Of a stretch of DNA of 64,000 nucleotides, positions 27,882-39,470 are shown piece by piece. The notes beneath the pieces are model-generated. The model did not search any database and was not told where the DNA came from. It worked only from the letters and a program-made list of their open reading frames with translations. The position numbers and the translations under genes were made by a program. Origin of the DNA: Chrysopilus asiliformis (taxonomy: Eukaryota > Arthropoda > Insecta > Diptera > Rhagionidae). How positions within the stretch are numbered: position 1 is the first letter of the stretch; each line of letters opens with the position of its first letter. Location: assembly GCA_964034945.1 (NCBI GenBank), contig OZ035960.1, forward strand, positions 69,832,994 to 69,896,993, written 5' to 3'.

Positions 27882-29788
27882 GCCCCTTTTTCCAATTTTG
27901 ATGGGAAATCGATTTCTGAGAGGGGGCGGGGCTTAACTCGGCCACGCCCCTTTTTCCAATTTTGATGGGAAATCGATATCTGAGAGGGGGCGGGGCTTAA
28001 CTCGGCCACGCCCCTTTTTCCAATTTTGATGGGAAATCGATTTCTGAGAGGGGGCGGGGCTTAACTCGGCCACGCCCCTTTTTCCAATTTTGATGGGAAA
28101 TCGATTTCTGAGAGGGGGCGGGGCTTAACTCGGCCACGCCCCTTTTTCCAATTTTGATGGGAAATCGATTTCTGAGAGGGGGCGGGGCTTAACTCGGCCA
28201 CGCCCCTTTTTCCAATTTTGATGGGAAATCGATTTCTGAGAGGGGGCGGGGCTTAACTCGGCCACGCCCCTTTTTCCAATTTTGATGGGAAATCGATTTC
28301 TGAGAGGGGGCGGGGCTTAACTCGGCCACGCCCCTCTTTCCAATTTTGATGGGAAATCGATTTCTGAGAGGGGGCGGGGCTTAACTCGGTCACGCCCCTT
28401 TTTCCAATTTTGATGGGAAATCGATTTCTGAGAGGGGGCGGGGCTTAACTCGGCCACGCCCCTTTTTCCAATTTTGATGGGAAATCGATTTCTGAGAGGG
28501 GGCGGGGCTTAACTCGGCCACGCCCCTTTTTCCAATTTTGATGGGAAATCGATTTCTGAGAGGGGGCGGGGCTTAACTCGGCCACGCTCCTTTTTCCAAT
28601 TTTGATGGGAAATCGATTTCTGAGAGGGGGCGGGGCTTAACTCGGCCACGCCCCTTTTTCCAATTTTGATGGGAAATCGATTTCTGAAAGGGGGCGGGGC
28701 TTAACTCGGCCTCGCCCCTTGTTCCAATTTTGATGGGAAATCGATTTCTGAGAGGGGGCGGGGCTTAACTCGGCCACGCCCCTTTTTCCAATTTTGATGG
28801 GAAATCGATTTCTGAGAGGGGGCGGGGCTTAACTCGGCCACGCCCCTTTTTCCGATTTTGATGGGAAATCGATTTCTGAGAGGGGGCGGGGCTTAACTCG
28901 GCCACGCCCCTTTTTCCAATTTTGATGGGAAATCGATTTCTGAGAGGGGGCGGGGCTTAACTCGGCCACGCCCCTTTTTCCAATTTTGATGGGAAATCGA
29001 TTTCTGAGAGGGGGCGGGGCTTAACTCGGCCACGCCCCTTTTTCCAATTTTGATGGGAAATCGATTTCTGAGAGGGGGCGGGGCTTAACTCGGCCACGCC
29101 CCTTTTTCCAATTTTGATGGGAAATCGATTTCTGAGAGGGGGCGGGGCTTAACTCGGCCACGCCCCTCTTTCCAATTTTGATGGGAAATCGATTTCTGAG
29201 AGGGGGCGGGGCTTAACTCGGCCACGCCCCTTTTTCAAATTTTGATGGGAAATCGATTTCTGAGAGCGGGCGGGGCTTAACTCGGCCACGCTCCTTTTTC
29301 CAATTTTGATGGGAAATCGATTTCTGAGAGGGGGCGGGGCTTAACTCGGCCACGCCCCTTTTTCCAATTTTGATGGGAAATCGATTTCTGAGAGGGAGCG
29401 GGGCTTAACTCGGCCACGCCCCTTTTTCCAATTTTGATGGGAAATCGATTTCTGAGAGGGGGCGGGGCTTAACTCGGCCACGCCCCTTTTTCCGATTTTG
29501 ATGGGAAATCGATTTCTGAGAGGGGGCGGGGCTTAACTCGGCCACGCCCCTTTTTCCAATTTTGATGGGAAATCGATTTCTGAGAGGGGGCGGGGCTTAA
29601 CTCGGCTACGCCCCTTTTTCCAATTTTGATGGGAAATCGATTTCTGAGAGGGGGCGGGGCTTAACTCGGCCACGCCCCTTTTTCCAATTTTGATGGGAAA
29701 TCGATTTCTGAGAGGGGGCGGGGCTTAACTCGGCCACGCCCCTTTTTCCAATTTTGATGGGAAATCGATTTCTGAGAGGGGGCGGGGC

Positions 29789-32700
29789 TTAACTCGGCCA
29801 CGCCCCTTTTTCCAATTTTAATGGGAAATCGATTTCTGAGAGGGGGCGGGGCTTAACTCGGCTACGCCCCTTTTTCCAATTTTGATGGGAAATCGATTTC
29901 TGAGAGGGGGCGGGGCTTAACTCGGCCACGCCTCTTTTTCCATTTTGATGGGAAATCGATTTCTGAGAGGAGGCGGGGCTTAACTCGGCCACGCCCCTTT
30001 TACCAATTTTGATGGGAAATCGATTTCTGAGAGGGGGCGGGGCTTAACTCGGCCACGCCCCTTTTTCCAATTTTGATGGGAAATCGATTTCTGAAAGGGG
30101 GCGGGGCTTAACTCGGCTACGCCCCTTTTTCCAATTTTGATGGGAAATCGATTTCTGAGAGGGGGCGGGGCTTAACTCGGCCACGCCCCTTTTTCCAATT
30201 TTGATGGGAAATCGATTTCTGAGAGGGGGCGGGGCTTAACTCGGCCACGCCCCTTTTTCCAATTTTGATGGGAAATCGATTTCTGAGAGGGGGCGGGGCT
30301 TAACTCGGCCACGCCCCTTTTTCCAATTTTGATGGGAAATCGATTTCTGAGAGGGTGCGGGGCTTAACTCGGCTACGCCCCTTTTTCCAATTTTGATGGG
30401 AAATCGATTTCTGAGAGGGGGCGGGGCTTAACTCGGCCACGCCCCTTTTTCCAATTTTGATGGGAAATCGATTTCCGAGAGGGGGCGGGGCTTAACTCGG
30501 CCACGCCCCTTTTTCCAATTTTGATGGGAAATCTATTTCTGAGTGGGGGCGGGGCTTAACTCGGCCACGCTCCTTTTTCCAATTTTGATGGGAAATCGAT
30601 TTCTGAGAGGGGGCGGGGCTTAACTCGGCCACGCCCCTTTTTCCAATTTTGATGGGAAATCTATTTCTGAGAGGGGGCGGGGCTTAACTCGGCCACGCCC
30701 CTTTTTCCAATTTTGATGGGAAATCGATTTCTGAGAGGGGGCGGGGCTTAACTCGGCCACGCCCCTTTTTCCAATTTTGATGGGAAATCGATTTCTGAGA
30801 GGGGGCGGGGCTTAACTCGGCCACGCCCCTTTTTCCAATTTTGATGGGAAATCGATTTCTGAGAGGGGGCGGGGCTTAACTCGGCCACGCCCCTTTTTCC
30901 AGTTTTGATGGGAAATCGATTTCTGAGAGGGGGCGGGGCTTAACTCGGCCACGCCCCTTTTTCCAATTTTGATGGGAAATCGATTTCTGAGAGGGGGCGG
31001 GGCTTAACTCGGCCACGCCCCTTTTACCAATTTTGATGGGAAATCGATTTCTGAGAGGGGGCGGGGCTTAACTCGGCCACGCCCCTTTTTCCGATTTTGA
31101 TGGGAAATCGATTTCTGAGAGGGGGCGGGGCTTAACTCGGCCACGCCCCTTTTTCCAATTTTGATGGGAAATCGATTTCTGAGAGGGGGCGGGGCTTAAC
31201 TCGGCCACGCCCCTTTTTCCAATTTTGATGGGAAATCGATTTCTGAGAGGGGGCGGGGCTTAACTCGGCCACGCCCCTTTTTCCAATTTTGATGGGAAAT
31301 CGATTTCTGAGAGGGGGCGGGGCTTAACTCGGCCACGCCCCTTTTTCCAATTTTGATGGGAAATCGATTTCTGAGAGGGGGCGGGGCTTAACTCGGCCAC
31401 GCCCCTCTTTCCAATTTTGATGGGAAATCGATTTCTGAGAGGGGGCGGGGCTTAACTCGGCCACGCCCCTTTTTCAAATTTTGATGGGAAATCGATTTCT
31501 GAGAGCGGGCGGGGCTTAACTCGGCCACGCTCCTTTTTCCAATTTTGATGGGAAATCGATTTCTGAGAGGGGGCGGGGCTTAACTCGGCCACGCCCCTTT
31601 TTCCAATTTTGATGGGAAATCGATTTCTGAGAGGGAGCGGGGCTTAACTCGGCCACGCCCCTTTTTCCAATTTTGATGGGAAATCGATTTCTGAGAGGGG
31701 GCGGGGCTTAACTCGGCCACGCCCCTTTTTCCGATTTTGATGGGAAATCGATTTCTGAGAGGGGGCGGGGCTTAACTCGGCCACGCCCCTTTTTCCAATT
31801 TTGATGGGAAATGGATTTCTGAGAGGGGGCGGGGCTTAACTCGGCCACGCCCCTTTTTCCAATTTTGATGGGAAATCGATTTCTGAGAGGGGGCGGGGCT
31901 TAACTCGGCTACGCCCCTTTTTCCAATTTTGATGGGAAATCGATTTCTGAGAGGGGGCGGGGCTTAACTCGGCCACGCCCCTTTTTCCAATTTTGATGGG
32001 AAATCGATTTCTGAGAGGGGGCGGGGCTTAACTCGGCCACGCCCCTTTTTCCAATTTTGATGGGAAATCGATTTCTGAGAGGGGGCGGGGCTTAACTCGG
32101 CCACGCCCCTTTTTCCAATTTTAATGGGAAATCGATTTCTGAGAGGGGGCGGGGCTTAACTCGGCTACGCCCCTTTTTCCAATTTTGATGGGAAATCGAT
32201 TTCTGAGAGGGGGCGGGGCTTAACTCGGCCACGCCTCTTTTTCCATTTTGATGGGAAATCGATTTCTGAGAGGAGGCGGGGCTTAACTCGGCCACGCCCC
32301 TTTTACCAATTTTGATGGGAAATCGATTTCTGAGAGGGGGCGGGGCTTAACTCGGCCACGCCCCTTTTTCCAATTTTGATGGGAAATCGATTTCTGAAAG
32401 GGGGCGGGGCTTAACTCGGCTACGCCCCTTTTTCAAATTTTGATGGGAAATCGATTTCTGAGAGGGGGCGGGGCTTAACTCGGCCACGCCCCTTTTTCCA
32501 ATTTTGATGGGAAATCGATTTCTGAGAGGGGGCGGGGCTTAACTCGGCCACGCCCCTTTTTCCAATTTTGATGGGAAATCGATTTCTGAGAGGGGGCGGG
32601 GCTTAACTCGGCCACGCCCCTTTTTCCAATTTTGATGGGAAATCGATTTCTGAGAGGGTGCGGGGCTTAACTCGGCTACGCCCCTTTTTCCAATTTTGAT

Positions 32701-34394
32701 GGGAAATCGATTTCTGAGAGGGGGCGGGGCTTAACTCGGCCACGCCCCTTTTTCCAATTTTGATGGGAAATCGATTTCTGAGAGGGGGCGGGGCTTAACT
32801 CGGCCACGCCCCTTTTTCCAATTTTGATGGGAAATCTATTTCTGAGTGGGGGCGGGGCTTAACTCGGCCACGCTCCTTTTTCCAATTTTGATGGGAAATC
32901 GATTTCTGAGAGGGGGCGGGGCTTAACTCGGCCACGCCCCTTTTTCCAATTTTGATGGGAAATCTATTTCTGAGAGGGGGCGGGGCTTAACTCGGCCACG
33001 CCCCTTTTTCCAATTTTGATGGGAAATCGATTTCTGAGAGGGGGCGGGGCTTAACTCGGCCACGCCCCTTTTTCCAATTTTGATGGGAAATCGATTTCTG
33101 AGAGGGGGCGGGGCTTAACTCGGCCACGCCCCTTTTTCCAATTTTGATGGGAAATTGATTTCTGAGAGGGGGCGGGGCTTAACTCGGCCACGCCCCTTTT
33201 TCCAGTTTTGATGGGAAATCGATTTCTGAGAGGGGGCGGGGCTTAACTCGGCCACGCCCCTTTTACCAATTTTGATGGGAAATCGATTTCTGAGAGGGGG
33301 CGGGGCTTAACTCGGCCACGCCCCTTTTTCCAATTTTGATGGGAAATCGATTTCTGAGAGGGGGCGGGGTTTAACTCGGCCACGCCCCTTTTTCCAATTT
33401 TGATGGGAAATCGATTTCTGAGAGGGGGCGGGGCTTAACTCGGCCACGCCCCTTTTTCCAATTTTGATGGGAAATCTATTTCTGAGTGGGGGCGGGGCTT
33501 AACTCGGCCACGCTCCTTTTTCCAATTTTGATGGGAAATCGATTTCTGAGAGGGGGCGGGGCTTAACTCGGCCACGCCCCTTTTTCCAATTTTGATGGGA
33601 AATCTATTTCTGAGAGGGGGCGGGGCTTAACTCGGCCACGCCCCTTTTTCCAATTTTGATGGGAAATCGATTTCTGAGAGGGGGCGGGGCTTAACTCGGC
33701 CACGCCCCTTTTTCCAATTTTGATGGGAAATCGATTTCTGAGAGGGGGCGGGGCTTAACTCGGCCACGCCCCTTTTTCCAATTTTGATGGGAAATCGATT
33801 TCTGAGAGGGGGCGGGGCTTAACTCGGCCACGCCCCTTTTTCCAGTTTTGATGGGAAATCGATTTCTGAGAGGGGGCGGGGCTTAACTCGGCCACGCCCC
33901 TTTTTCCAATTTTGATGGGAAATCGATTTCTGAGAGGGGGCGGGGCTTAACTCGGCCACGCCCCTTTTACCAATTTTGATGGGAAATCGATTTCTGAGAG
34001 GGGGCGGGGCTTAACTCGGCCACGCCCCTTTTTCCGATTTTGATGGGAAATCGATTTCTGAGAGGGGGCGGGGCTTAACTCGGCCACGCCCCTTTTTCCA
34101 ATTTTGATGGGAAATCGATTTCTGAGAGGGGGCGGGGCTTAACTCGGCCACGCCCCTTTTTCCAATTTTGATGGGAAATCGATTTCTGAGAGGGGGCGGG
34201 GCTTAACTCGGCCACGCCCCTTTTTCCAATTTTGATGGGAAATCGATTTCTGAGAGGGGGCGGGGCTTAACTCGGCCACGCCCCTTTTTCCAATTTTGAT
34301 GGGAAATCGATTTCTGAGAGGGGGCGGGGCTTAACTCGGCCACGCCCCTCTTTCCAATTTTGATGGGAAATCGATTTCTGAGAGGGGGCGGGGC
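29789..34394. repeat. 36-monomer (2,303-bp) higher-order repeat region
   Basis: A long block is present in two tandem copies 2,303 bp apart, which is 36 x 64 bp minus 1. Its markers are TTTTAATGGG (29,817; 32,120), the contracted CCTCTTTTTCCATTTTG with GAGAGGAGGCGG (about 29,930; 32,233), CCCCTTTTACC, GAGAGGGTGCGG (about 30,350; 32,653) and AAATCTATTTCTGAGTGGGG (about 30,528; 32,831). The same block occurs once more 7,547 bp upstream of the first copy (22,242 onward), and its pieces are reshuffled at 33.4-35.8 kb. Confidence 0.88.
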
Positions 34395-37100
34395 TTAACT
34401 CGGCCACGCCCCTTTTTCAAATTTTGATGGGAAATCGATTTCTGAGAGCGGGCGGGGCTTAACTCGGCCACGCTCCTTTTTCCAATTTTGATGGGAAATC
34501 GATTTCTGAGAGGGGGCGGGGCTTAACTCGGCCACGCCCCTTTTTCCAATTTTGATGGGAAATCGATTTCTGAGAGGGAGCGGGGCTTAACTCGGCCACG
34601 CCCCTTTTTCCAATTTTGATGGGAAATCGATTTCTGAGAGGGGGCGGGGCTTAACTCGGCCACGCCCCTTTTTCCGATTTTGATGGGAAATCGATTTCTG
34701 AGAGGGGGCGGGGCTTAACTCGGCCACGCCCCTTTTTCCAATTTTGATGGGAAATGGATTTCTGAGAGGGGGCGGGGCTTAACTCGGCCACGCCCCTTTT
34801 TCCAATTTTGATGGGAAATCGATTTCTGAGAGGGGGCGGGGCTTAACTCGGCTACGCCCCTTTTTCCAATTTTGATGGGAAATCGATTTCTGAGAGGGGG
34901 CGGGGCTTAACTCGGCCACGCCCCTTTTTCCAATTTTGATGGGAAATCGATTTCTGAGAGGGGGCGGGGCTTAACTCGGCCACGCCCCTTTTTCCAATTT
35001 TGATGGGAAATCGATTTCTGAGAGGGGGCGGGGCTTAACTCGGCCACGCCCCTTTTTCCAATTTTAATGGGAAATCGATTTCTGAGAGGGGGCGGGGCTT
35101 AACTCGGCCACGCCCCTTTTTCCAATTTTGATGGGAAATCGATTTCTGAGAGGGGGCGGGGCTTAACTCGGCCACGCCCCTTTTTCCAATTTTGATGGGA
35201 AATCGATTTCTGAGAGGGGGCGGGGCTTAACTCGGCCACGCCCCTTTTTCCAATTTTGATGGGAAATCTATTTCTGAGTGGGGGCGGGGCTTAACTCGGC
35301 CACGCTCCTTTTTCCAATTTTGATGGGAAATCGATTTCTGAGAGGGGGCGGGGCTTAACTCGGCCACGCCCCTTTTTCCAATTTTGATGGGAAATCTATT
35401 TCTGAGAGGGGGCGGGGCTTAACTCGGCCACGCCCCTTTTTCCAATTTTGATGGGAAATCGATTTCTGAGAGGGGGCGGGGCTTAACTCGGCCACGCCCC
35501 TTTTTCCAATTTTGATGGGAAATCGATTTCTGAGAGGGGGCGGGGCTTAACTCGGCCACGCCCCTTTTTCCAATTTTGATGGGAAATCGATTTCTGAGAG
35601 GGGGCGGGGCTTAACCCGGCCACGCCCCTTTTTCCAGTTTTGATGGGAAATCGATTTCTGAGAGGGGGCGGGGCTTAACTCGGCCACGCCCCTTTTACCA
35701 ATTTTGATGGGAAATCGATTTCTGAGAGGGGGCGGGGCTTAACTCGGCCACGCCCCTTTTTCCAATTTTGATGGGAAATCGATTTCTGAGAGGGGGCGGG
35801 GTTTAACTCGGCCACGCCCCTTTTTCCAATTTTGATGGGAAATCGATTTCTGAGAGGGGGCGGGGCTTAACTCGGCCACGCCCCTTTTACCAATTTTGAT
35901 GGGAAATCGATTTCTGAGAGGGGGCGGGGCTTAACTCGGCCACGCCCCTTTTTCCAATTTTGATGGGAAATCTATTTCTGAGAGGGGGCGGGGCTTAACT
36001 CGGCCACGCCCCTTTTTCCAATTTTGATGGGAAATCGATTTCTGAGAGGGGGCGGGGCTTAACTCGGCCACGCCCCTTTTTCCAATTTTGATGGGAAATC
36101 GATTTCTGAGAGGGGGCGGGGCTTAACTCGGCCACGCCCCTTTTACCAATTTTGATGGGAAATCGATTTCTGAGAGGGGGCGGGGCTTAACTCGGCCACG
36201 CCCCTTTTTCCAATTTTGATGGGAAATCGATTTCTGAGAGGGGGCGGGGCTTAACTCGGCCACGCCCCTTTTTCCAATTTTGATGGGAAATCGATTTCTG
36301 AGAGGGGCGGGGCTTAACTCGGCCACGCCCCTTTTTCCAATTTTGATGGGAAATCGATTTCTGAGAGGGGGCGGGGCTTAACTCGGCCACGCCCCTTTTT
36401 CCAATTTTGATGGGAAATCGATTTCTGAGAGGGTGCGGGGCTTAACTCGGCCACGCCCCTTTTTCCAATTTTGATGGGAAATCGATTTCTGAGAGGGGGC
36501 GGGGCTTAACTCGGCCACGCCCCTTTTTCCAATTTTGATGGGAAATCGATTTCTGAGAGGGGGCGGGGCTTAACTCGGCCACGCCCCTTTTTCCAATTTT
36601 GATGGGAAATCGATTTCTGAGAGGGGGCGGGGCTTAACTCGGCTACGCCCCTTTTTCCAATTTTGATGGGAAATCGATTTCTGAGAGGGGGCGGGGCTTA
36701 ACTCGGCCACGCCCCTTTTACCAATTTTGATGGGAAATCGATTTCTGAGAGGGGGCGGGGCTTAACTCGGCCACGTCCCTTTTTCCAATTTTGATGGGAA
36801 ATCGATTTCTGAGAGGGGGCGGGGCTTAACTCGGTTACGCCCCTTTTTCCAATTTTGATGGGAAATCGATTTCTGAGAGGGGGCGGGCTTAACTAGGCCA
36901 CGCCCCTTTTCCCAATTTTGGTGGGAAATCGATTTCTGAGAGGGGACGGGGCTTAACTCGGCCACGCCCTTTTTCCAATTTTGATGGGAAATCGATTTCT
37001 GAGAGGGGGCGGGGCTTAACTCGGCCACTCCCCTTTTTCCAATTTTGATAGGAAATCGATTTCTGAGAGGGGGCGGGGCTTAACTCGGCCACGCCCCTTT

Positions 37101-37145
37101 TTCCAATTTTTTAACTCGGCCACACCCCTTTTTCCAATTTTGATA
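37101..37145. repeat. Internally deleted satellite monomer near the array edge
   Basis: Here CCAATTTT is followed directly by TTAACTCGGCCACACCCC. About 33 bp, holding the palindrome, GAGAG and GC box, are missing from one monomer. Nearby monomers are also unusually variable (GCCACTCCCC near 37,023; GGTGGGAAATCG near 36,920; GGGGATTAACTC near 37,234), as is typical of the ends of satellite arrays. Confidence 0.85.
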
Positions 37146-37558
37146 GGAAATCGATTTCTGAGAGGGGGCGGGGCTTAACTCGGCCACGCCCCTTTTTCCA
37201 ATTTTGATGGGAAATCGATTTCTGAGAGGGGGCGGGGATTAACTCGGCCACGCCCCTTTTTCCAATTTTGATGGGAAATCGATTTCTGAGAGGGGGCGGG
37301 GCTTAACTCGGCCACGCCCCTTTTTCCAATTTTGATGGGAAATCGATTTCTGAGAGGGGGCGGGGCTTAACTCGGCCACGCCCCTTTTTCCAATTTTGAT
37401 GGGAAATCGATTTCTGAGAGGGGGCGGGGCTTAACTCGGTCACGCCCCTTTTTCCAATTTTGATGGGAAATCGATTTCTGAGAGGGGGCGGGGCTTAACT
37501 CGGCCACGCCCCTTTTTCCAATTTTGATGGGAAATCGATTTCTGAGAGGGGGCGGGGC

Positions 37559-37575
37559 TTAACCCTTAACCACTG
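37559..37575 (+). other. Satellite boundary at a monomer TTAA, candidate piggyBac-type terminus
   Basis: The last monomer is canonical up to GGGGCTTAA (TTAA at 37,559-37,562) and then switches to CCCTTAACCACTGACG. PiggyBac-type elements insert at TTAA and usually start with CCC, so the switch at this exact point suggests that such an element ended the array. No matching opposite terminus (GGG then TTAA) followed by satellite is present in the window, so this is an inference. Confidence 0.4.
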
Positions 37576-37869
37576 ACGTGTAATTTTGTGACACTACTAC
37601 TGACGTACGAATGACATTCGTCTGTGTTTTTAAAGATTTCTGGGCAGTTCATTAAGTGTAATTGTTGTGTTTTTTTGTTTGCGATATACTAAAATATTGC
37701 GAATATAAAGCAAAGAGATGAATAAAACAAAAAATATATTAATAAGAAAATATTTATTCATAAACAAACTTAGATGTAACGAAACAAAAACGATTTTTTT
37801 CAAAAATCAACGAAAAAAAAACTATTAACTATAGGAACATTTTTTATCGTTTTATAACTTAACTAGGGG
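37576..37869. other. AT-rich spacer without recognisable features
   Basis: This is low-complexity AT-rich sequence with several A and T runs. No coding potential or repeat seen elsewhere in the window was recognised. It may be the interior of the putative element that starts at the array edge. Confidence 0.5.
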
Positions 37870-38343
37870 ATTATATTGTTTTTCAGACTCCAATACTGCA
37901 TTACTGCTTTTTTCCCCAAAATACTGTATTTAAATACTCAGAAAACTTTAATTCTTTAACGTTTCGAAATTCAAATTTATTAATAGCAATGCAAAAGGTC
38001 AGTGGCAACACAAAACAGTGGCAACACTTGGCAAGCGTAAATAAATTCAAACGACGAACAGCGAAGTATTGATGGCAACATGTCATATAGATTCGCTTCT
38101 TCCTTTCTCCATCGATTACTGTCTTGTCATTATTCATCCTTCTTCAGAACGCGTTACTTTGATTTTGCTTTCCATTGTAAATTTAAAAGAATAAAAATGT
38201 CGAAATTAAGAGCAAAGACACAAACTTTCATTGAATAAAATTTATACTGCGAAAAATACTGTTTTTTTCAAATCGATTTACTGCTTTTTTAAATTTTTAG
38301 GTGAAATATACTGTTTTTTGTCCGAAAAAAGATACCATCGTTA
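37870..38343. mobile_element. Left-truncated copy of the hAT-type MITE
   Basis: This stretch matches the complete element at 57,532-58,009 from ATTATATTGTTTTTC to the right terminus AGATACCATCGTTA, and is followed by the same GCTATACA octamer and the same flanking repeat. The left terminal repeat and left target duplication are missing because the copy starts abruptly at 37,870. It also has a small extra piece with a second GTGGCAACAC near 38,013. It carries only a short AT-rich reading frame on the minus strand with no recognisable domain, so it is probably non-coding. Confidence 0.8.
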
Positions 38344-38695
38344 GCTATACATAAAAAGGAGGGGTAGATATTAGTGAGCAAAAATTTTCCCTTCGGGCTG
38401 ACCTCTCTCATGGTGAAAACCGGATCCGAAACCCTTAAGCGCATAAAGAGGTTTCAAGAGAGGGAAAGGGGTTGCTATTAAACTGGATCCGACACCCTTG
38501 AGTAAGAGATATCAGAAGAAACAGGGATTGACATAAAAAAGAATCATATCCTTTATTCTGTCAATAACTGTACCTGTGTGCAAAGTTTGATCAAAATCGG
38601 CCGCGCCGTTTTTGGGTGATGCCGGAACAAACATTCAGTCAAACAGACAGAAATACCGACCGACATACAGACGGACGGACAAACATAAATTTTAA
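38344..38695. repeat. Dispersed repeat family R2, copy 1
   Basis: Starts with GCTATACATAAAAAGG and is closely similar to 58,010-58,370. Shared landmarks include CGGGCTGACCTCTCTC, AACCGGATCCGAAACCC, AAGAGGTTTCAAGAGAGG and a run of CAGACAGAAATACCGACCG near 38,645-38,690. In both places it runs directly into repeat family R1. The minus-strand frame with CVCPSVC-like residues is only the translated CAGA/CGGA microsatellite. The class of the element is not clear. Confidence 0.7.
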
Positions 38696-39086
38696 GCATA
38701 ACAAAACCTATAATTGCCAGTCTGCCAATTATTAGAAACTCGTATAACTTTTGTCCTTTCACTTTTTTGGTGAGATGCACCGTTTTTGAGATATTCGCAA
38801 AAAACGTTATCGTTCGTATGGGGGGTACCCCCTGATGGTTCATTTTTGTTCATTAACGAACTTAGCCTCGCATTTTGCGAAAAACGGATCTGCACAACAT
38901 TTCAAGTCTCTAGCTCAATCCGTGCACCCGCAATCCGCGCCACAGACGGACATGCAAAAATCAATTTTGTTTATCATTCTAAACACACTGGTGTAATACA
39001 TTTTTATGTGTGATGACGGGGTCTTGGCGTTACAAACGGTAAGGCAAAGTTAATATACCCTTTGGTTTCACCATACGGGTATAGAA
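38696..39086 (+). repeat. DINE-1/mini-me-like dispersed repeat R1, internally deleted copy
   Basis: Begins with CATAACAAAACCTATAATTG and ends with the hairpin ATACCCTTTGGTTTCACC...GGGTAT. Compared with the full copy at 62,724-63,306 it lacks roughly 150 bp after the first 60 bp and most of the GTCY microsatellite, retaining only CAGACGGACATGC near 38,942. It carries the palindrome GGGGGTACCCCC near 38,821. The family assignment rests on general architecture (microsatellite plus terminal hairpin) and is uncertain. Confidence 0.65.
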
Positions 39087-39197
39087 ATGTCATTTTTGGC
39101 ATCAGTATTATACGACCAAATACATCAATGTATGCCAATATTTTTGAGAAAATCCAAAATTACAAAAATTGTCCCCCTTACAGTTTTTATTATATAG

Positions 39198-39470
39198 AGC
39201 TTGGCCTTAGCTTGGCCCCAGATTGACCAAATAGTGGCGCTTTTAATGCGAAACTAGCCTCTACGAGGCCTGCTCTAAAGTTATCATGTCACAAACCGTT
39301 GTTTGGAGAAAAAGTAGTAAGTGCTAGAAGACCGCAAAAGATTTCGCCAGCACTTAGTGTTTTTCTCCCAAAAAATAGTTTGTAACGTGATAACTCTAGG
39401 GTAGGTTATCACTCGTAGACGCCTAGTTTCGTACTAAAAGCCCACTGTTTGGCCAAGCTCAGGCCAAGCT
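39198..39470. mobile_element. Foldback (long inverted repeat) MITE
   Basis: The left arm begins AGCTTGGCCTTAGCTTGGCC and the right arm ends GGCCAAGCTCAGGCCAAGCT. The arms are about 125-135 bp each and pair over most of their length, for example GCGAAACTAG with CTAGTTTCGT, AGTTATCATGTCACAAAC with GTTTGTAACGTGATAACT, and AGTAAGTGCTAG with CAGCACTTAGT. A loop of about 20 bp lies near 39,335. There is no coding capacity. A TA target duplication is possible but weak. Confidence 0.75.

Larger units (their letters stand above)
1..37562. repeat. 64-bp GC-rich satellite DNA array (about 590 monomers)
   Basis: The whole stretch is head-to-tail copies of one monomer of 64 bp, all in the same orientation, and it continues beyond the left edge. 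The consensus runs, in order: CCAATTTTGATGGG, the palindrome AAATCGATTT, CTGAGAGGGGGCGGGGC, TTAACTCGG, CCACGCCCCTTTTT. Some monomers have lost 1 to 5 bp, mostly in the G-run. Common variants are GATAGG for GATGGG, CGATAT for CGATTT, GCCTCGCC and GCTACGCC for GCCACGCC, CCGATTTT for CCAATTTT, and AAATGGATTT for AAATCGATTT. Divergence between neighbours is a few percent by eye. The array is far more GC-rich than the flanking DNA. I see no gene or transposon inside it. Its size and uniformity suggest centromeric or other heterochromatic satellite, but chromosomal position cannot be read from the sequence. Confidence 0.98.

Noticed and set aside
620..37092. Many minus-strand reading frames of 67, 88, 109 or 130 codons inside the satellite, all with MAELSPAPSQKS-like sequence
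   Set aside because: The monomer is 64 bp, so one strand is read in all three frames over three units before reaching a fixed TAA. Lengths rise in steps of 21 because of small deletions. They start at GTG and are artefacts of the repeat, not a protein family.
1..37562. CRISPR array
   Set aside because: There are no unique spacers between repeats, the unit is a contiguous monomer, and the context is eukaryotic mobile elements.
1..37562. G-quadruplex-forming array
   Set aside because: Each monomer has two adjacent G-runs, but the next G-run is more than 20 bp away, so the usual four-run pattern with short loops is not met.
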